From Arthrobacter sp. 9AX (GTDB lineage: Bacteria; Actinomycetota; Actinomycetes; Actinomycetales; Micrococcaceae), in the NCBI RefSeq assembly GCF_902506095.1, contig NZ_LR733293.1:354416-418415 (forward strand): DNA of 64,000 nt, in the 5' to 3' direction. The position numbers and the translations under genes are program-made. Each line of letters starts with the position of its first letter. Within the stretch, counting starts at the first letter, position 1. The notes under the pieces are model-generated. The model was not told the DNA's origin, searched no databases, and was given only the letters and a program-made list of their open reading frames with translations. This document shows positions 50,473 through 60,569 of the stretch, one piece after another.

Positions 50473-51426
50473 ATGCGAAAGCAACTCTTACCCACTTCAT
50501 TGGCGGAAGCTCCCTTCACCTTCAGCTCGGCCAGGGCTTCCGGTGTCACGGTCAATCGGCTCCGGCGCAAGGACACGATCAACGTCGGCCGCGGCCTTTA
50601 CCGGCCTGCAGACTGGGACTTTGATGTGGAGGGGGCGGCCAGAGCCTTGTCACAAGTATCGCCGGGCGCCTGGATATCCCATGTGACCGCGGCCCGGCTC
50701 CGCTGCCAAGTGCTGCCCCCGTGGCTTGCAGATTCTACAGAGTTGCATCTCAGCAAACCGCGCTCGCTGCCGTCGGTTCGCAGGAAGGGCATTTTCGGCC
50801 ACACCGTCACTGCTTTTGACGACGAGATTGAACTGGTGGACGGCATCCGCCTGAGCACCCGGTCCCGCACCTGGCTCGATCTGGCACGGATCCTGCCGCT
50901 CAATGATTTGGTGTGCATGGGGGACCAGCTGATCCGCATCCCGCGCATGGATTTTGAGGGCCGGTTTCAGCCCTATGACACCGTGCCCGGCCTTCGGACT
51001 TTGGTGGGCCGTCACTCGAATCTCCAAGGCATCGTCAGGGCGCGTGAAGCACTGGATCTGATGCGGGTGGGTTCCGACTCCGTGCCGGAGTCACTGCTCC
51101 GGCTGGCTATTACCGACGCCGGCCTACCCGAGCCGGAGCTACAGGTGCCGCTGCGCGCCAGAGACGCGAGGTCGCCGTCGGCCGATCTCGGTTACCGCCA
51201 TCGTCGCCGTGCGATCCAGTACGACGGCGGCCATCACCTGAGTGAGGCCCGGAACCTTAGCGACAGGAGGCGGGACAAGGCCTTCGAATCGGCCGGCTGG
51301 GCCGTCCTGGTCTTCGACAAAGAGGACCTTGCTGACGACTTCCAAGGCGCAGTAAAACTCGTTAAACGCGCGCTGCGGAACGGCTGGCTTGACCATCCCC
51401 AAGGGTCAGGATTTGCCAACGGTTAG
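50473..51426 (+). CDS. Hypothetical protein with DUF559/Vsr-like nuclease-fold C-terminus
   Basis: A 317-residue protein common in actinobacterial genomes. The first 150 residues resemble AbiEi-type winged-helix proteins (GRGLYRPADWD, SHVTAARLRCQVLPP, LSTRSRTWLDLARILP). The C-terminal about 110 residues look like a DUF559/restriction-endonuclease fold: PESLLRLAITDAGLPEPELQVPL, AIQYDGGHHLSEARNLSDRRRDKAFESAGWAVLVF. The acidic nuclease residue falls in QYDG. No partner toxin or methylase is adjacent. Any defence role is speculative. It lies between two repeat loci. Confidence 0.65.
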   Translation: MRKQLLPTSLAEAPFTFSSARASGVTVNRLRRKDTINVGRGLYRPADWDFDVEGAARALSQVSPGAWISHVTAARLRCQVLPPWLADSTELHLSKPRSLPSVRRKGIFGHTVTAFDDEIELVDGIRLSTRSRTWLDLARILPLNDLVCMGDQLIRIPRMDFEGRFQPYDTVPGLRTLVGRHSNLQGIVRAREALDLMRVGSDSVPESLLRLAITDAGLPEPELQVPLRARDARSPSADLGYRHRRRAIQYDGGHHLSEARNLSDRRRDKAFESAGWAVLVFDKEDLADDFQGAVKLVKRALRNGWLDHPQGSGFANG

Positions 51427-51466
51427 ACAATACGGGAACGTGCACTGCAGCAGCCCCTAAAGCCGT

Positions 51467-51558
51467 GACGCTCTCCCACCCGGTGAGAGAGCGTCCGGCC
51501 AAAACCCGCATCAAGTGAGAGAGCGTGCGGCCAAAACCCGCATCAAGTGAGAGAGCGT
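51467..51558. repeat. 32-bp-period repeat, locus D (one forward, three reverse units)
   Basis: A forward unit GACGCTCTCCCACC (51467-51480) faces a reverse unit GGTGAGAGAGCGTC (51482-51495), giving a near-perfect 14-bp dyad. Two more reverse units are identical over 30 bases (51497-51526 and 51529-51558). The mirror T of the core lies at 51484, 51516 and 51548, again 32 apart. A run of eight G (51561-51568) follows, up to the purU stop. Confidence 0.88.
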
Positions 51559-51568
51559 CCGGGGGGGG

Positions 51569-52465
51569 TTACCGGAGGACCACCGTGCGGTTGCCCTGCA
51601 GGATGACCCGGCCTTCGCAGTGCCAGCGGACCGCGTTGGACAGGGCCTTGCACTCGGTATCGCGGCCGGCAGCCACCAGGTCCTCGGGCCCGTAGGTGTG
51701 GTTCACTTCCACGGTCTGCTGGGCGATGATCGGTCCCTCGTCCAGTTCGGCGTTCACGTAGTGCGCGGTGGCACCCACGGTCTTCACACCGCGCGCGTAC
51801 GCCTGGTGGTACGGCTTGGCGCCCTTGAAGCTGGGCAGGAACGAGTGGTGGATGTTGATCGCCTTGCCGTCCAGCGTGCGGGTCAGGTTGTCGCTGAGCA
51901 CCTGCATGTACCGGGCCAACACCACAAGCTCCACATCGAACTCGTCCACCAGTTCCAGCAGCCGGGCCTCCGCCGCGGGCTTGGTGTCAGGGGTCACGGG
52001 TACGTGGAAGAACGGAATCCCGTGCCATTCCACCAGGGCCTGGTGGTCGGTATGGTTGGAAACCACGGCCACCACGTCCACCGGCAGTTCACCGATCCGG
52101 GCACGGAACAGCAGGTCATTGAGGCAATGCCCGAACTTGGACACCATAATCAGGACTTTCCGCTTGAAACCGTGCCGTTCCAGCCGCCAGCGCATCCCAA
52201 ACTTTTCCGCAACCGGACCAAAAGCTGCCCGCAGCGTGTCCGCGGTGGAGGCATCGCCGTCGGACGCGAAATGCACCCGCATGAAGAAGTGTCCTTCGGA
52301 GCGTTCGCCGAACTGCTGGTTGTCGATGATGTCGCAGCCGTGCTCCAGCAGGAACCCGGACACGGCATGGACAATGCCGGGTGACTCAGAGCAGTCCAGC
52401 GTCAGGACATGATCGACGGTGGTGGGGGTGGCGGCAGGGACAGTTTCAGTCTCAATGGCAGTCAT
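51569..52465 (-). CDS. purU: Formyltetrahydrofolate deformylase
   Basis: Hydrolyses 10-formyl-THF to THF and formate, 298 aa. The N-terminal ACT domain (TLDCSESPGIVHAVSGFLLEHGCDI) is followed by the formyltransferase-fold domain with catalytic Asn and His in INIHHSFLPSFKGAKPYHQAY and the Asp region GATAHYVNAELDEGPII. It is the last gene of the sarcosine operon, three bases after sdaA. It recycles the folate that takes up the one-carbon unit from sarcosine. The stop follows a repeat locus and a G8 run. Confidence 0.95.
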   Translation of the reverse strand: MTAIETETVPAATPTTVDHVLTLDCSESPGIVHAVSGFLLEHGCDIIDNQQFGERSEGHFFMRVHFASDGDASTADTLRAAFGPVAEKFGMRWRLERHGFKRKVLIMVSKFGHCLNDLLFRARIGELPVDVVAVVSNHTDHQALVEWHGIPFFHVPVTPDTKPAAEARLLELVDEFDVELVVLARYMQVLSDNLTRTLDGKAINIHHSFLPSFKGAKPYHQAYARGVKTVGATAHYVNAELDEGPIIAQQTVEVNHTYGPEDLVAAGRDTECKALSNAVRWHCEGRVILQGNRTVVLR

Positions 52466-52468
52466 GGC

Positions 52469-53842
52469 TCAGCACTCGATTACGTTGACGGCAAGGCCTC
52501 CGCGGGAGGTTTCCTTGTACTTGGTTTTCATGTCGGCTCCTGTTTCGCGCATCGTTTTGATGGCTTTGTCGAGGGATACCTTGTGGCTGCCGTCGCCGTG
52601 CAGGGCAAGGCGGGCGGCGTTGATGGCCTTGACGCTGGCGATGGCGTTGCGCTCGATGCAGGGGATCTGCACCAGCCCGCCCACCGGGTCGCACGTCAGG
52701 CCCAGGTTGTGTTCAATGCCTACCTCGGCGGCGTTCTCCACCTGGCCAGGCGTCCCGCCCAGCACCTCGCAGAGCCCGGCGGCGGCCATGGAGCAGGCCG
52801 AGCCCACTTCACCCTGGCAGCCCACCTCGGCACCGGAGATGGAGGCGTTGATCTTGAACAGGATTCCGACGGCGGCCGCGGCCAGCAGGAAGCGGACCAC
52901 GCCGTCGTCGTTGGCTCCCGGGACGAATTTCACGTAGTAGTGCAACACCGCCGGGACGATGCCCGCGGCGCCGTTGGTGGGCGCCGTGACGATTCGCCCG
53001 CCGGCCGCGTTCTCCTCGTTTACGGCCAGCGCGAACAGGTTCACCCACTCCATGGCCCGCAGCGGGTCCGTCTCGCCGGTGTCCGCTGTCAGGGTCTGGA
53101 ATAACGACGGCGCGCGGCGGCGGACGTTGAGCCCGCCAGGAAGGATTCCTTCCGCGGCGCAGCCGTTGTCCACGCATTCGCGCATCACCGCCCACAGCTT
53201 CAGCAGTTCTTGCCGCAGTTCCGCCTCGGTCCGCCACACCAGCTCGTTGGCGAGCATCACGTCGGAGATGGACATGCCTTCGCGCCGGCAGGTCTCAAGG
53301 AGCCCGTCAGCCGTGCTGAACGGGTACGGGAGGACAGTCGAATCTGCCACCACGCGGTCGCCGGCGTCGGCGTCCCCGTCCACCACGAAGCCGCCGCCGA
53401 TCGAGTAGAAGCTCCGCTCGCTGAGCACGGCGCCGGTATGGTCCAGCGCCCGGAACGTCATCCCGTTCGGGTGGGCCGGGAGGGTCTTGCGCCGGTGCAG
53501 GACAACGTCCTCGTCCCAGTTAAAGTCCACCCGGTGGTCGCCGCAGATCAACAGTTCGGCGTCGAGCGCCGCGGCGGCCACCTGGTCATCGGCGGTGAAG
53601 GTGTCCACGGTTTCGGGGTCCAGGCCCTTGAAGCCCAGGACTACGGCCTTGTCCGAGCCGTGGCCACGCCCGGTAGCGCCGAGCGAGCCGAACAGTTCGG
53701 CCTGGACGCGGGTGGTGGAGCTCAGGTGTCCTTCGCCTTTGAGCCCGTCGGCGAACAGCTTCGCTGCCCGCATCGGGCCGACCGTGTGTGAGGACGACGG
53801 CCCGATGCCAACGGAGAACAGGTCCAGGACGCTGAGCGCCAT
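52469..53842 (-). CDS. sdaA: L-serine ammonia-lyase, iron-sulfur type
   Basis: Converts serine to pyruvate and ammonia, 457 aa, single-chain form with fused beta and alpha domains. The N-terminus [24 protein letters not shown] is the family signature. Cluster and catalytic cysteines are in [15 protein letters not shown] and [12 protein letters not shown]. It begins at the base after the soxG stop. In the operon it removes serine made by GlyA from sarcosine-derived glycine and methylene-THF, passing the carbon to pyruvate. Confidence 0.95.
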   Translation of the reverse strand: MALSVLDLFSVGIGPSSSHTVGPMRAAKLFADGLKGEGHLSSTTRVQAELFGSLGATGRGHGSDKAVVLGFKGLDPETVDTFTADDQVAAAALDAELLICGDHRVDFNWDEDVVLHRRKTLPAHPNGMTFRALDHTGAVLSERSFYSIGGGFVVDGDADAGDRVVADSTVLPYPFSTADGLLETCRREGMSISDVMLANELVWRTEAELRQELLKLWAVMRECVDNGCAAEGILPGGLNVRRRAPSLFQTLTADTGETDPLRAMEWVNLFALAVNEENAAGGRIVTAPTNGAAGIVPAVLHYYVKFVPGANDDGVVRFLLAAAAVGILFKINASISGAEVGCQGEVGSACSMAAAGLCEVLGGTPGQVENAAEVGIEHNLGLTCDPVGGLVQIPCIERNAIASVKAINAARLALHGDGSHKVSLDKAIKTMRETGADMKTKYKETSRGGLAVNVIEC

Positions 53843-54481
53843 TTAGGGGACCTCGGGGGAGGCGTACTCCCGCATTGCGTCCAGGAGCCAGCGGCCCAGG
53901 AAATCGGCGAACGAGGCGCGGGGGAAGATCCGGAAGGACTCCTCCCCGGTCTTCCACAGCACCACGGGGATGTTGCCGATTTCGGTGGACAGCGCCGTTC
54001 CGGCCGACAGGACGCGGGGGTGCAGGTCCAGCGAGCAGCCCTTTTCCAGGACTGCACCGGCCCGCGGGCCGGTGAGCTCAAACGTGGTGCGGTTGGCGGA
54101 GAGATCAACCACCTGCCCTGCGCCGTCCGCGAGGGCTTCGTGCAGTGCCTGGATCAGGTCGCCGCCGAGGGACTCGTGGGCTTCCGTCGGTGCCACCACC
54201 AGGAATTCTTCGGTGCCGAGCCACAGGACGGAGGTATCGCCCGTGCCACTGACGCCGCCGCATGCTGCGGGCAGTCCGCCGGTGACGGCGGCTATGCGCT
54301 GTCCGGCGTCGCTCTTCCGGTCAACCCGGAGGCCCACCATGGTCAGGAAGGAGACTTCGTGCAGTTCCACCACACCCTGGACGGAGCCGGATTCAAAAGC
54401 TTCGCCGAGCGGGGCGGCCGGGCTGACGCGCAGGGAGAGGTTCTTCTGGGCGGAGTTTGCGGGTGCTGCTGTTTCAGCCAT
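53843..54481 (-). CDS. soxG: Sarcosine oxidase gamma subunit
   Basis: Smallest folate-fold partner of the heterotetrameric sarcosine oxidase, 212 aa. SoxG features are the early [10 protein letters not shown] region, [33 protein letters not shown] and the closing [21 protein letters not shown]. The ATG at 54481 is chosen from AAGGAG upstream; it overlaps the soxA end by eight bases. It stabilises the alpha-subunit folate domain (family knowledge). Immediately followed by sdaA. Confidence 0.9.
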   Translation of the reverse strand: MAETAAPANSAQKNLSLRVSPAAPLGEAFESGSVQGVVELHEVSFLTMVGLRVDRKSDAGQRIAAVTGGLPAACGGVSGTGDTSVLWLGTEEFLVVAPTEAHESLGGDLIQALHEALADGAGQVVDLSANRTTFELTGPRAGAVLEKGCSLDLHPRVLSAGTALSTEIGNIPVVLWKTGEESFRIFPRASFADFLGRWLLDAMREYASPEVP

Positions 54482-57416
54482 CTTTGCGGGCTCCTTCGGG
54501 GTCAAAAAGTACGGTTTCTGCGACAACAACGTCCACCAGCTGGTCGCCGGCGGCTGCCACGAGGGTTTCGCCGATCCGGTTGCGGCCGTTCTTGATCAGG
54601 GCCAGGCCGAATGACCTGCCCAGTGCTGCGCTGTGGTAGCTGGAGGTGACGAAGCCTTCCATCGGAACCGGCCCGTAGGCGGGGTTGGTGGAACGGCCCT
54701 TCTCCACGAGCTGGGTGCCTTCGGGGAGCCTGATGCCGCCGTCCACCGGCAGGACGCTCACCAGGTGCTTGCGGTCCTCACGCTGTCCGTCAACCCGGGC
54801 GTAGGACCGCTTGCCGATGAAGTCCTTGGCCTTGGAGACAATCCATTCCATCCCCGCGTCCTGCGGCGTGACGGTGCCGTCGGTGTCCTGGCCAACGATC
54901 GGGTAGCCCTTTTCGGCGCGGAGCACGTGCATGGTTTCGGTGCCGTAAGGGGTGATGTTGAATTCGGCGCCGGCGGCTGCCACGGCTTCCCATGTGTTGA
55001 GCCCGTACCAGGACGGCACGTTGATCTCGTAGGCGAGTTCGCCGGAGAAGGAGATGCGGCAGACCCGGGCACGGACACCGGAGGCGAGGGTGATTTCGCG
55101 GAAGGTCATGAAGGGGAAGGCTTCGGCTTCCAGCCCGCCGTTCACGGCCAGTTCCGGTGCCACCTTGGCCAGGACCTCACGGGACTTGGGCCCGACGACG
55201 GCGATGGTGCTCCACTGTTCGGTTACCGAGGTGCAGTGCACGTCCAGCTCCGGCCACTCGGTCTGCAGCCATTCCTCCAGCCAGTCCAGCACCTTGGCGG
55301 CACCGCCGGTGGTGGTGGTCATGAAGAAGGTTTCCTCGTCAAGGCGCAGGGTCACGCCGTCGTCGAAGATCATGCCGTCAGGGGTGCACATCACGCCGTA
55401 GCGGGCGGAACCCGGGGCGAGCTTCTTGAACGCGTTGGTGTAGATCCGGTTCAGGAACTCGCCGGCGTCCTTGCCCCGGATTTCGATCTTGCCCAGGGTG
55501 GTGGCATCCATAAAGCCCACGGATTCGCGGACGGCTGCGCATTCGCGGAGCACGGCGGTGTCCATGTCCTCGCCGGCCTGCGGGTAGTACCAGGGCCGCT
55601 TCCACTGTCCCACGTCCTCGAACAGGGCGCCCTTGGCGACGTGCCAGGGGTGGATGGAGGTGACGCGGGCGGGGTCGAACAGTTCGCCGCGCTGGCGTCC
55701 GGCGAGTGCCGCGAATGCCACCGGGGTGAACGGTGCCCGGTAGGTGGTGGTGCCGATGTCGCCGATGCCGCGGGAGGCTTCTCCTGCGGTACGGAGTGCG
55801 GCGGCAATGACGCCGATCGCGTTGACGCCGGAGGTCTTGCCCTGGTCGTTGGCGGTGGAAATGGAGGTGTACCGCTTGATGTGCTCGACGGACCGCATGC
55901 CGGCTCCGGTGGAACGCAGCACGTCAGCCACGGACTGGTCGCGCTGGAAGTCCACGAAGTGGTGGTGCCAGTCGTCCGGGGTGCCCTGTTCACCAGGGAC
56001 CAGCCACAGCTGGCGGGTGGGGGCGGAGACCTTCGGCTCACCCAGCGGGGAAGGTTCGACGGCGGAACTGAAGCCCGCGGCGATGGCCGCCTTCGCGCCG
56101 GCGGAGGTTCCCTCGGCCAGGCAGTCTGCCGTAGTGAAGGAGCCGCGGCCCGAGCCGATGGTCTGCTGGTTGGGGACTACGGTGCTGGGCACAAACGCGG
56201 CCAGGTCTTCATCCCAGCGCAGCTTGCCCTGCCGCTGTGAGTGCAGGTGCACCAGCGGGCTCCAGCCGCCGGACACAGCCAGCAGGTCGCAGGTAATCTT
56301 TTCGATGCCCGAGGTGAGTTCGCCGTCGCCGTTGATGCTGCGGACGGTGACGCCATCCAGGCGGCCGTCGGTATCACCGGAGGTGTTGGCTACCGCGCTG
56401 CCGATCAGCACGCGGGTGCCGGCGTCGACGGCGGCGGCTGCCACGTCGGTCAGCTGCGGACGTGCGTCCACCACGGCGGCGATCTTGACGCCGGCGGCGC
56501 GCAGGTCAGCGGCCAGGGCGTAGGCGCTGTCATTGGTGGTGCTGATGACAACGCGCTGCCCGGCTGCCACGGCGTAGCGGTTGAGGTAGCTGCGAACGGC
56601 GGAGGCCAGCATGATGCCGGGCCGGTCGTTGTTTTCGAACACCAGCGGGCGTTCGTGCGCGCCGGGAGCAAGGACCACCTGGTTGGCACGGATGTGCCAA
56701 ATACGCTGTCGGGAAACTCCGGCAGCGGCAGGGGAGGACAGGTGATCGGTCCGGTTCTGGACAGCGATGACGTAGTTGGCGTCGTAGGCGCCGAAGGCCG
56801 TGGTGCGGTTCAGGACGGTGGACTCGGAGCCGGAGACAAGCTCGGCCTCGACGTCAGCCACCCATTCAAGGGCGGGCTTGCCTTCGATGGTCTCAGCCAG
56901 TCCCGGTGCGGTGGAACCGGAGAGGAGGGAACCGCCCAGTTCGGGCTGGTCGTCCAGCAGCATCACGCGGGCGCCGCTGCGGACGGCCTCGCGGGCTGCT
57001 GCCAGGCCTGCGGGGCCGCCGCCGATCACCAGGACATCGGTGTGGACGTACTTCTTGTCGTATTCGGCGCGGTCATCAGCCGGATCCAGCTTGCCGAGGC
57101 CGTTGAGGTACTCCGCCTTGAGCCCGTCCACCAGGGTGACGGTGGTGGCGGGGAGCATGGATTCGGCCACGTGCCCGGGGAAGCGGGGCTGCACCTTGAC
57201 CAGCGCGTTGGCTTCCTCCACGCCGGCGGACATAATGCCGCGAGGCCGGTCCTCATAGAGCGAGTTGCCGGCAGCGACGCGCCCGTTGGCCAGCAGGGCA
57301 GAGGCGAGGGTGTCTCCCGGGTGACCGGTGAACTCCTCGCCGTCCACGGTGAAGCGCCAGGAGATGGTGCGGTCGATGCGTCCGCCGGCGGCGAGCCGGG
57401 CGTTCTGGGAAGTCAC
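54474..57416 (-). CDS. soxA: Sarcosine oxidase alpha subunit
   Basis: Large subunit of 980 aa. The N-terminal ferredoxin-like domain ([24 protein letters not shown]) is followed by the dinucleotide domain with [22 protein letters not shown] (about residue 130), which binds NAD+. The C-terminal GcvT-like folate domain contains [15 protein letters not shown] and [23 protein letters not shown]. It oxidises sarcosine together with SoxB and forms methylene-THF at the folate site. The GTG at 57416 overlaps the soxD stop; upstream in-frame residues are soxD shadow. Confidence 0.93.
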   Translation of the reverse strand: MTSQNARLAAGGRIDRTISWRFTVDGEEFTGHPGDTLASALLANGRVAAGNSLYEDRPRGIMSAGVEEANALVKVQPRFPGHVAESMLPATTVTLVDGLKAEYLNGLGKLDPADDRAEYDKKYVHTDVLVIGGGPAGLAAAREAVRSGARVMLLDDQPELGGSLLSGSTAPGLAETIEGKPALEWVADVEAELVSGSESTVLNRTTAFGAYDANYVIAVQNRTDHLSSPAAAGVSRQRIWHIRANQVVLAPGAHERPLVFENNDRPGIMLASAVRSYLNRYAVAAGQRVVISTTNDSAYALAADLRAAGVKIAAVVDARPQLTDVAAAAVDAGTRVLIGSAVANTSGDTDGRLDGVTVRSINGDGELTSGIEKITCDLLAVSGGWSPLVHLHSQRQGKLRWDEDLAAFVPSTVVPNQQTIGSGRGSFTTADCLAEGTSAGAKAAIAAGFSSAVEPSPLGEPKVSAPTRQLWLVPGEQGTPDDWHHHFVDFQRDQSVADVLRSTGAGMRSVEHIKRYTSISTANDQGKTSGVNAIGVIAAALRTAGEASRGIGDIGTTTYRAPFTPVAFAALAGRQRGELFDPARVTSIHPWHVAKGALFEDVGQWKRPWYYPQAGEDMDTAVLRECAAVRESVGFMDATTLGKIEIRGKDAGEFLNRIYTNAFKKLAPGSARYGVMCTPDGMIFDDGVTLRLDEETFFMTTTTGGAAKVLDWLEEWLQTEWPELDVHCTSVTEQWSTIAVVGPKSREVLAKVAPELAVNGGLEAEAFPFMTFREITLASGVRARVCRISFSGELAYEINVPSWYGLNTWEAVAAAGAEFNITPYGTETMHVLRAEKGYPIVGQDTDGTVTPQDAGMEWIVSKAKDFIGKRSYARVDGQREDRKHLVSVLPVDGGIRLPEGTQLVEKGRSTNPAYGPVPMEGFVTSSYHSAALGRSFGLALIKNGRNRIGETLVAAAGDQLVDVVVAETVLFDPEGARKDG

Positions 57417-57826
57417 TTGGTTGCTCCTTCCGGGGCGGTGGTGCTGGAAGTGGGGGAGGCGCTGGTTGCGGCGATGCTGGGTGCCGCGCTTCCGGTGGTG
57501 GTGCTGTCGGCGGCGGTGCTGGCGGTGCCCGTTTCGGCGGTTACCTTGCCCACTGCATCCGGCCGGGGCGAGCCCATCGGGTAGATCGCCTGGATCTCGT
57601 AGGTGACGGTGTCGCGGAGCATGTTGAACCACTGGCGGCAGCCCGTGCTGTGCAGCCAACGCTCGGCGAAGGCGCCCTTGGTGTTGTCCCGGTAGAACAG
57701 GTACTCGGCCCATTCGCGGTCGGTCAGTTCGTTCGGGTTTTCCGGGTAGGCCACGTGGGCCTGGCCGCCGTAGTGGAACTCGGTCTCGTCGCGCGAGCCG
57801 CAGTTGGGGCAGGAGATGAGCAGCAT
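57413..57826 (-). CDS. soxD: Sarcosine oxidase delta subunit with extended tail
   Basis: Zinc-binding small subunit, 137 aa. The zinc ligands C6, C9, H59 and C63 are at the same positions as in the structurally known Corynebacterium enzyme. Residues 1-95 form the normal subunit. Residues 96-137 are an added Ala/Ser/Thr-rich, probably disordered tail ([20 protein letters not shown] and onward), not usual in the family. It overlaps soxA by four bases and follows soxB after 31 bases. Confidence 0.92.
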   Translation of the reverse strand: MLLISCPNCGSRDETEFHYGGQAHVAYPENPNELTDREWAEYLFYRDNTKGAFAERWLHSTGCRQWFNMLRDTVTYEIQAIYPMGSPRPDAVGKVTAETGTASTAADSTTTGSAAPSIAATSASPTSSTTAPEGATK

Positions 57827-57857
57827 GTGCGTCTTCTTTCTAAAGTGCGTCGGGCGG

Positions 57858-59078
57858 CTAGTGGGCGACGGCGGCAGCGCCGTGTTCGTCGATCAGGGCG
57901 CCGGTCTCGAAGCGCTCCAGCGCGAACGGCTTGTTCAGCCTGTGCGGTTCACCGGTGGCGATGTTGTGGGCGAAGGTCATGCCCGCGGCGGGGGTGGCCT
58001 TGAAGCCGCCGGTGCCCCAGCCGCAGTTCACAAACATGTTCTCCACCGGGGTGTTGCCCACAATCGGCGAGGCGTCCAGCGTGGTGTCCACGATGCCGCC
58101 CCAGGTCCGGAGCACGTGGGCCCGGGCGAAGATGGGGAAGAGTTCGACGGCGGCCGCCATCTGGTGCTCGATCACGTGGAACGAACCGCGCTGGCCGTAC
58201 CCGTTGTAGGAGTCCACGCCGGCGCCCATCACCAGTTCGCCCTTGTGGGCCTGGGAAACGTAGACATGCACGTGGTTGGACATCACCACGGTGGGGTGGA
58301 CCGGTTCGTGCAGTTCGGACACCAGCGCCTGCAGCGGGTGGGACTGGATGGGGAGCCGGAAGCCGGCCATTTCGGCCAGCACCGAGCTGTGGCCGGCTGC
58401 GGCGAGGCCCACCTTTTCGGTGTTGATGGTGCCGCGGTTGGTCTTGACGCCCACCACGCGGTTGCCGTCCTTGACGAAGCCGGTGACTTCGCAGTTCTGG
58501 ATGATGTCCACGCCCATTTCGTCGCACTTGCGGGCGAAGGCCCAGGCCACGTGGTCGTGCTTGGCGATGCCGGCCCGCGGCTGGTAGGTGGCACCCATCA
58601 CGGGGTAGCGGATGTTGTCGCTGATGTTCAGGATGGGGCAGAGTTCCTTGACCTGCTGCGGGTCCAGCCACTCGGCGTCCACACCGTTGAGCTTGTTCGC
58701 GCCGACGCGCCGCATGCTTTCGCGGACGTCGCCCAGGGTGTGGGCAAGGTTCATCACGCCGCGCTGGCTGAAGAGGAAGTCGTACTCGAGCTCCTCGGGC
58801 AGGATTTCCCAGAGCTTGAGGGCGTGCTCGTAGATGGCCGCGCTCTCGTCCCAGAGGTAGTTGGAGCGGATGATGGTGGTGTTCCGGGCCATGTTGCCGC
58901 CGGCCAGCCAGCCCTTTTCCAGGACGGCGATGTTGGTCATTCCGTGGTTCTTCGCCAGGAAGTACGCGGTGGCCAGGCCATGCCCGCCGCCGCCGACGAT
59001 CACGGCGTCGTAGGAGGACTTGGGCTCGGGGTTGCGCCAGAGGAAGTCGGGGTGCTCGGGGAGCTGGTGGGTGCTCAC
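57858..59078 (-). CDS. soxB: Sarcosine oxidase beta subunit
   Basis: Catalytic flavoprotein subunit, 406 aa. The FAD-binding motif [22 protein letters not shown] is at the N-terminus. H174 in [16 protein letters not shown] corresponds to the histidine that binds FMN covalently in this enzyme class (His173 in Corynebacterium). The C-terminal [27 protein letters not shown] is diagnostic of SoxB. Its start overlaps the glyA stop by four bases. It oxidises sarcosine to an imine and passes electrons to the second flavin and oxygen. Confidence 0.95.
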   Translation of the reverse strand: MSTHQLPEHPDFLWRNPEPKSSYDAVIVGGGGHGLATAYFLAKNHGMTNIAVLEKGWLAGGNMARNTTIIRSNYLWDESAAIYEHALKLWEILPEELEYDFLFSQRGVMNLAHTLGDVRESMRRVGANKLNGVDAEWLDPQQVKELCPILNISDNIRYPVMGATYQPRAGIAKHDHVAWAFARKCDEMGVDIIQNCEVTGFVKDGNRVVGVKTNRGTINTEKVGLAAAGHSSVLAEMAGFRLPIQSHPLQALVSELHEPVHPTVVMSNHVHVYVSQAHKGELVMGAGVDSYNGYGQRGSFHVIEHQMAAAVELFPIFARAHVLRTWGGIVDTTLDASPIVGNTPVENMFVNCGWGTGGFKATPAAGMTFAHNIATGEPHRLNKPFALERFETGALIDEHGAAAVAH

Positions 59079-60415
59079 TTGGTGGCTCCGATCAGGTCTG
59101 CTTCAAAGGCGGTAACGGTGGTGCCTTCGTTGAGGTGGGGGTAGAGGGGGAACTGTTCGGCAAGGGCCGTGACGCGGCCGCGGAGTCCGGCGACGGTTGC
59201 CTCGCCAATGGTGCCGCTGCCTGCAGCGGCGATGAGCGCCGTCGCGATGATGTCCGCAACCTCGGCGAACTCGGTGGCGCCGAAGCCGCGGGTGGCCAGC
59301 GCCGGGGTGCCGATCCGGAGGCCGGAGGAGACCATCGGCGGGCGGGGGTCGAAGGGGACGGCGTTGCGGTTCACGGTGATGCCGATCTTGTGCAGGGCGT
59401 CTTCGGCCTGCTGTCCGTCCAGCTCGGAGTTGCGGAGGTCCACGAGGACCAGGTGGACGTCGGTGCCGCCGTTGACCACGGAGATTCCTGCTGCGGCCAC
59501 GTCGTCCTGGAGGAGCCGTTCGGCCAGGAGCTTGGAGCCCTGCAGGACGCGTTCCTGGCGTTCCTTGAATTCAGGGCTGCCGGCGAGCTTGAAGGCCACG
59601 GCCTTGGCGGCGATGACGTGTTCCAGCGGGCCGCCCTGCTGGCCGGGGAAAACGGCGCTGTTGATCTTCTTGCCGTACTGCTCCTTGGCGAGGATCACGC
59701 CGCCGCGCGGGCCGCCGAGGGTCTTGTGCGTGGTGGTGGTAACAACGTCCGCGTAGGGGACCGGGTTGGGGTGCAGGCCCGCTGCGACCAGTCCGGCGAA
59801 GTGCGCCATGTCCACCATGAGGTAGGCGCCCACGGAGTCGGCGATCCGGCGGAACTCGGCGAAGTCCAGCTGGCGGGAGTAGGCGGACCAGCCGGCCACG
59901 ATCAGGCGCGGGCGGTGCTCGAGGGCCAGGGCTTCCACCTCTGCCATGTCGATCCGGAGATCGGATTCGCGGACGTGGTACGGGACCACGTTGTAGAGCT
60001 TGCCGGAGAAGTTGATGCGCATGCCGTGGGTGAGGTGGCCGCCGTGGGCCAGGTCCAGGCCCATGATGGTGTCGCCCGGGTTGAGCAGGGCGAACATGGC
60101 GGCGGCATTGGCCTGGGCCCCGGAGTGCGGCTGGACGTTGGCGAACTCGGCACCGAACAGTGCCTTCACGCGGTCGATGGCCAGCTGCTCCACCACGTCG
60201 ACGTGCTCGCAGCCGCCGTAGTAGCGCTTGCCCGGGTATCCCTCGGCGTACTTGTTGGTGAGGACCGAACCCTGCGCCTCCATAACGGCGGACGGGGCGA
60301 AATTCTCGGAGGCAATCATTTCCAGCGTGGACTGCTGGCGCACCAGCTCCTGGGCAATTGCCTGCTGGACCTCGGGATCGACTGCGGAAAGTCGCTCGTT
60401 CAACTGCTCAACCAC
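59075..60415 (-). CDS. glyA: Serine hydroxymethyltransferase
   Basis: PLP enzyme joining glycine and methylene-THF to serine, 446 aa. The PLP lysine is in [16 protein letters not shown]. Folate and substrate motifs include [32 protein letters not shown] and [14 protein letters not shown]. The GTG at 60415 is chosen because AAGGAG lies five bases upstream; the ATG-like extension to 60445 has none. It is the first gene of the sarcosine operon and is divergent from the GntR regulator. A housekeeping glyA probably exists elsewhere. Confidence 0.92.
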   Translation of the reverse strand: MVEQLNERLSAVDPEVQQAIAQELVRQQSTLEMIASENFAPSAVMEAQGSVLTNKYAEGYPGKRYYGGCEHVDVVEQLAIDRVKALFGAEFANVQPHSGAQANAAAMFALLNPGDTIMGLDLAHGGHLTHGMRINFSGKLYNVVPYHVRESDLRIDMAEVEALALEHRPRLIVAGWSAYSRQLDFAEFRRIADSVGAYLMVDMAHFAGLVAAGLHPNPVPYADVVTTTTHKTLGGPRGGVILAKEQYGKKINSAVFPGQQGGPLEHVIAAKAVAFKLAGSPEFKERQERVLQGSKLLAERLLQDDVAAAGISVVNGGTDVHLVLVDLRNSELDGQQAEDALHKIGITVNRNAVPFDPRPPMVSSGLRIGTPALATRGFGATEFAEVADIIATALIAAAGSGTIGEATVAGLRGRVTALAEQFPLYPHLNEGTTVTAFEADLIGATK

Positions 60416-60430
60416 GGATGCTCCTTTGAA

Positions 60431-60480
60431 ATACCACTTGTTCAACTACTGATATATCAGTGTGGGAACAATGGTATGAT
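60431..60480. promoter_or_regulatory. Extended dyad operator between glyA and gntR, with gntR promoter
   Basis: ACTGATATATCAGT (60448-60461) is a perfect 14-bp palindrome. Around the same centre TTGTTC (60438-60443) pairs with GAACAA (60466-60471), and ATACCA with TGGTAT one base off. The extended -10 TGGTATGAT (60472-60480) for gntR overlaps the right edge, so autoregulation and control of glyA-sox are both likely. Confidence 0.75.
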
Positions 60481-60569
60481 TGCGATCACAGCAGAGTCAA
60501 TAGCCGGACTGAAAGCGGTGGAGAACTACCGCTTGGGATCCTGCGGGTATCGAAGGATGGAGCGTTGCC

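Noticed and set aside
51467..51558. CRISPR array.
   Set aside because: The period is 32 bases in total, so no unique spacers exist between repeats, and no cas genes are in the window.
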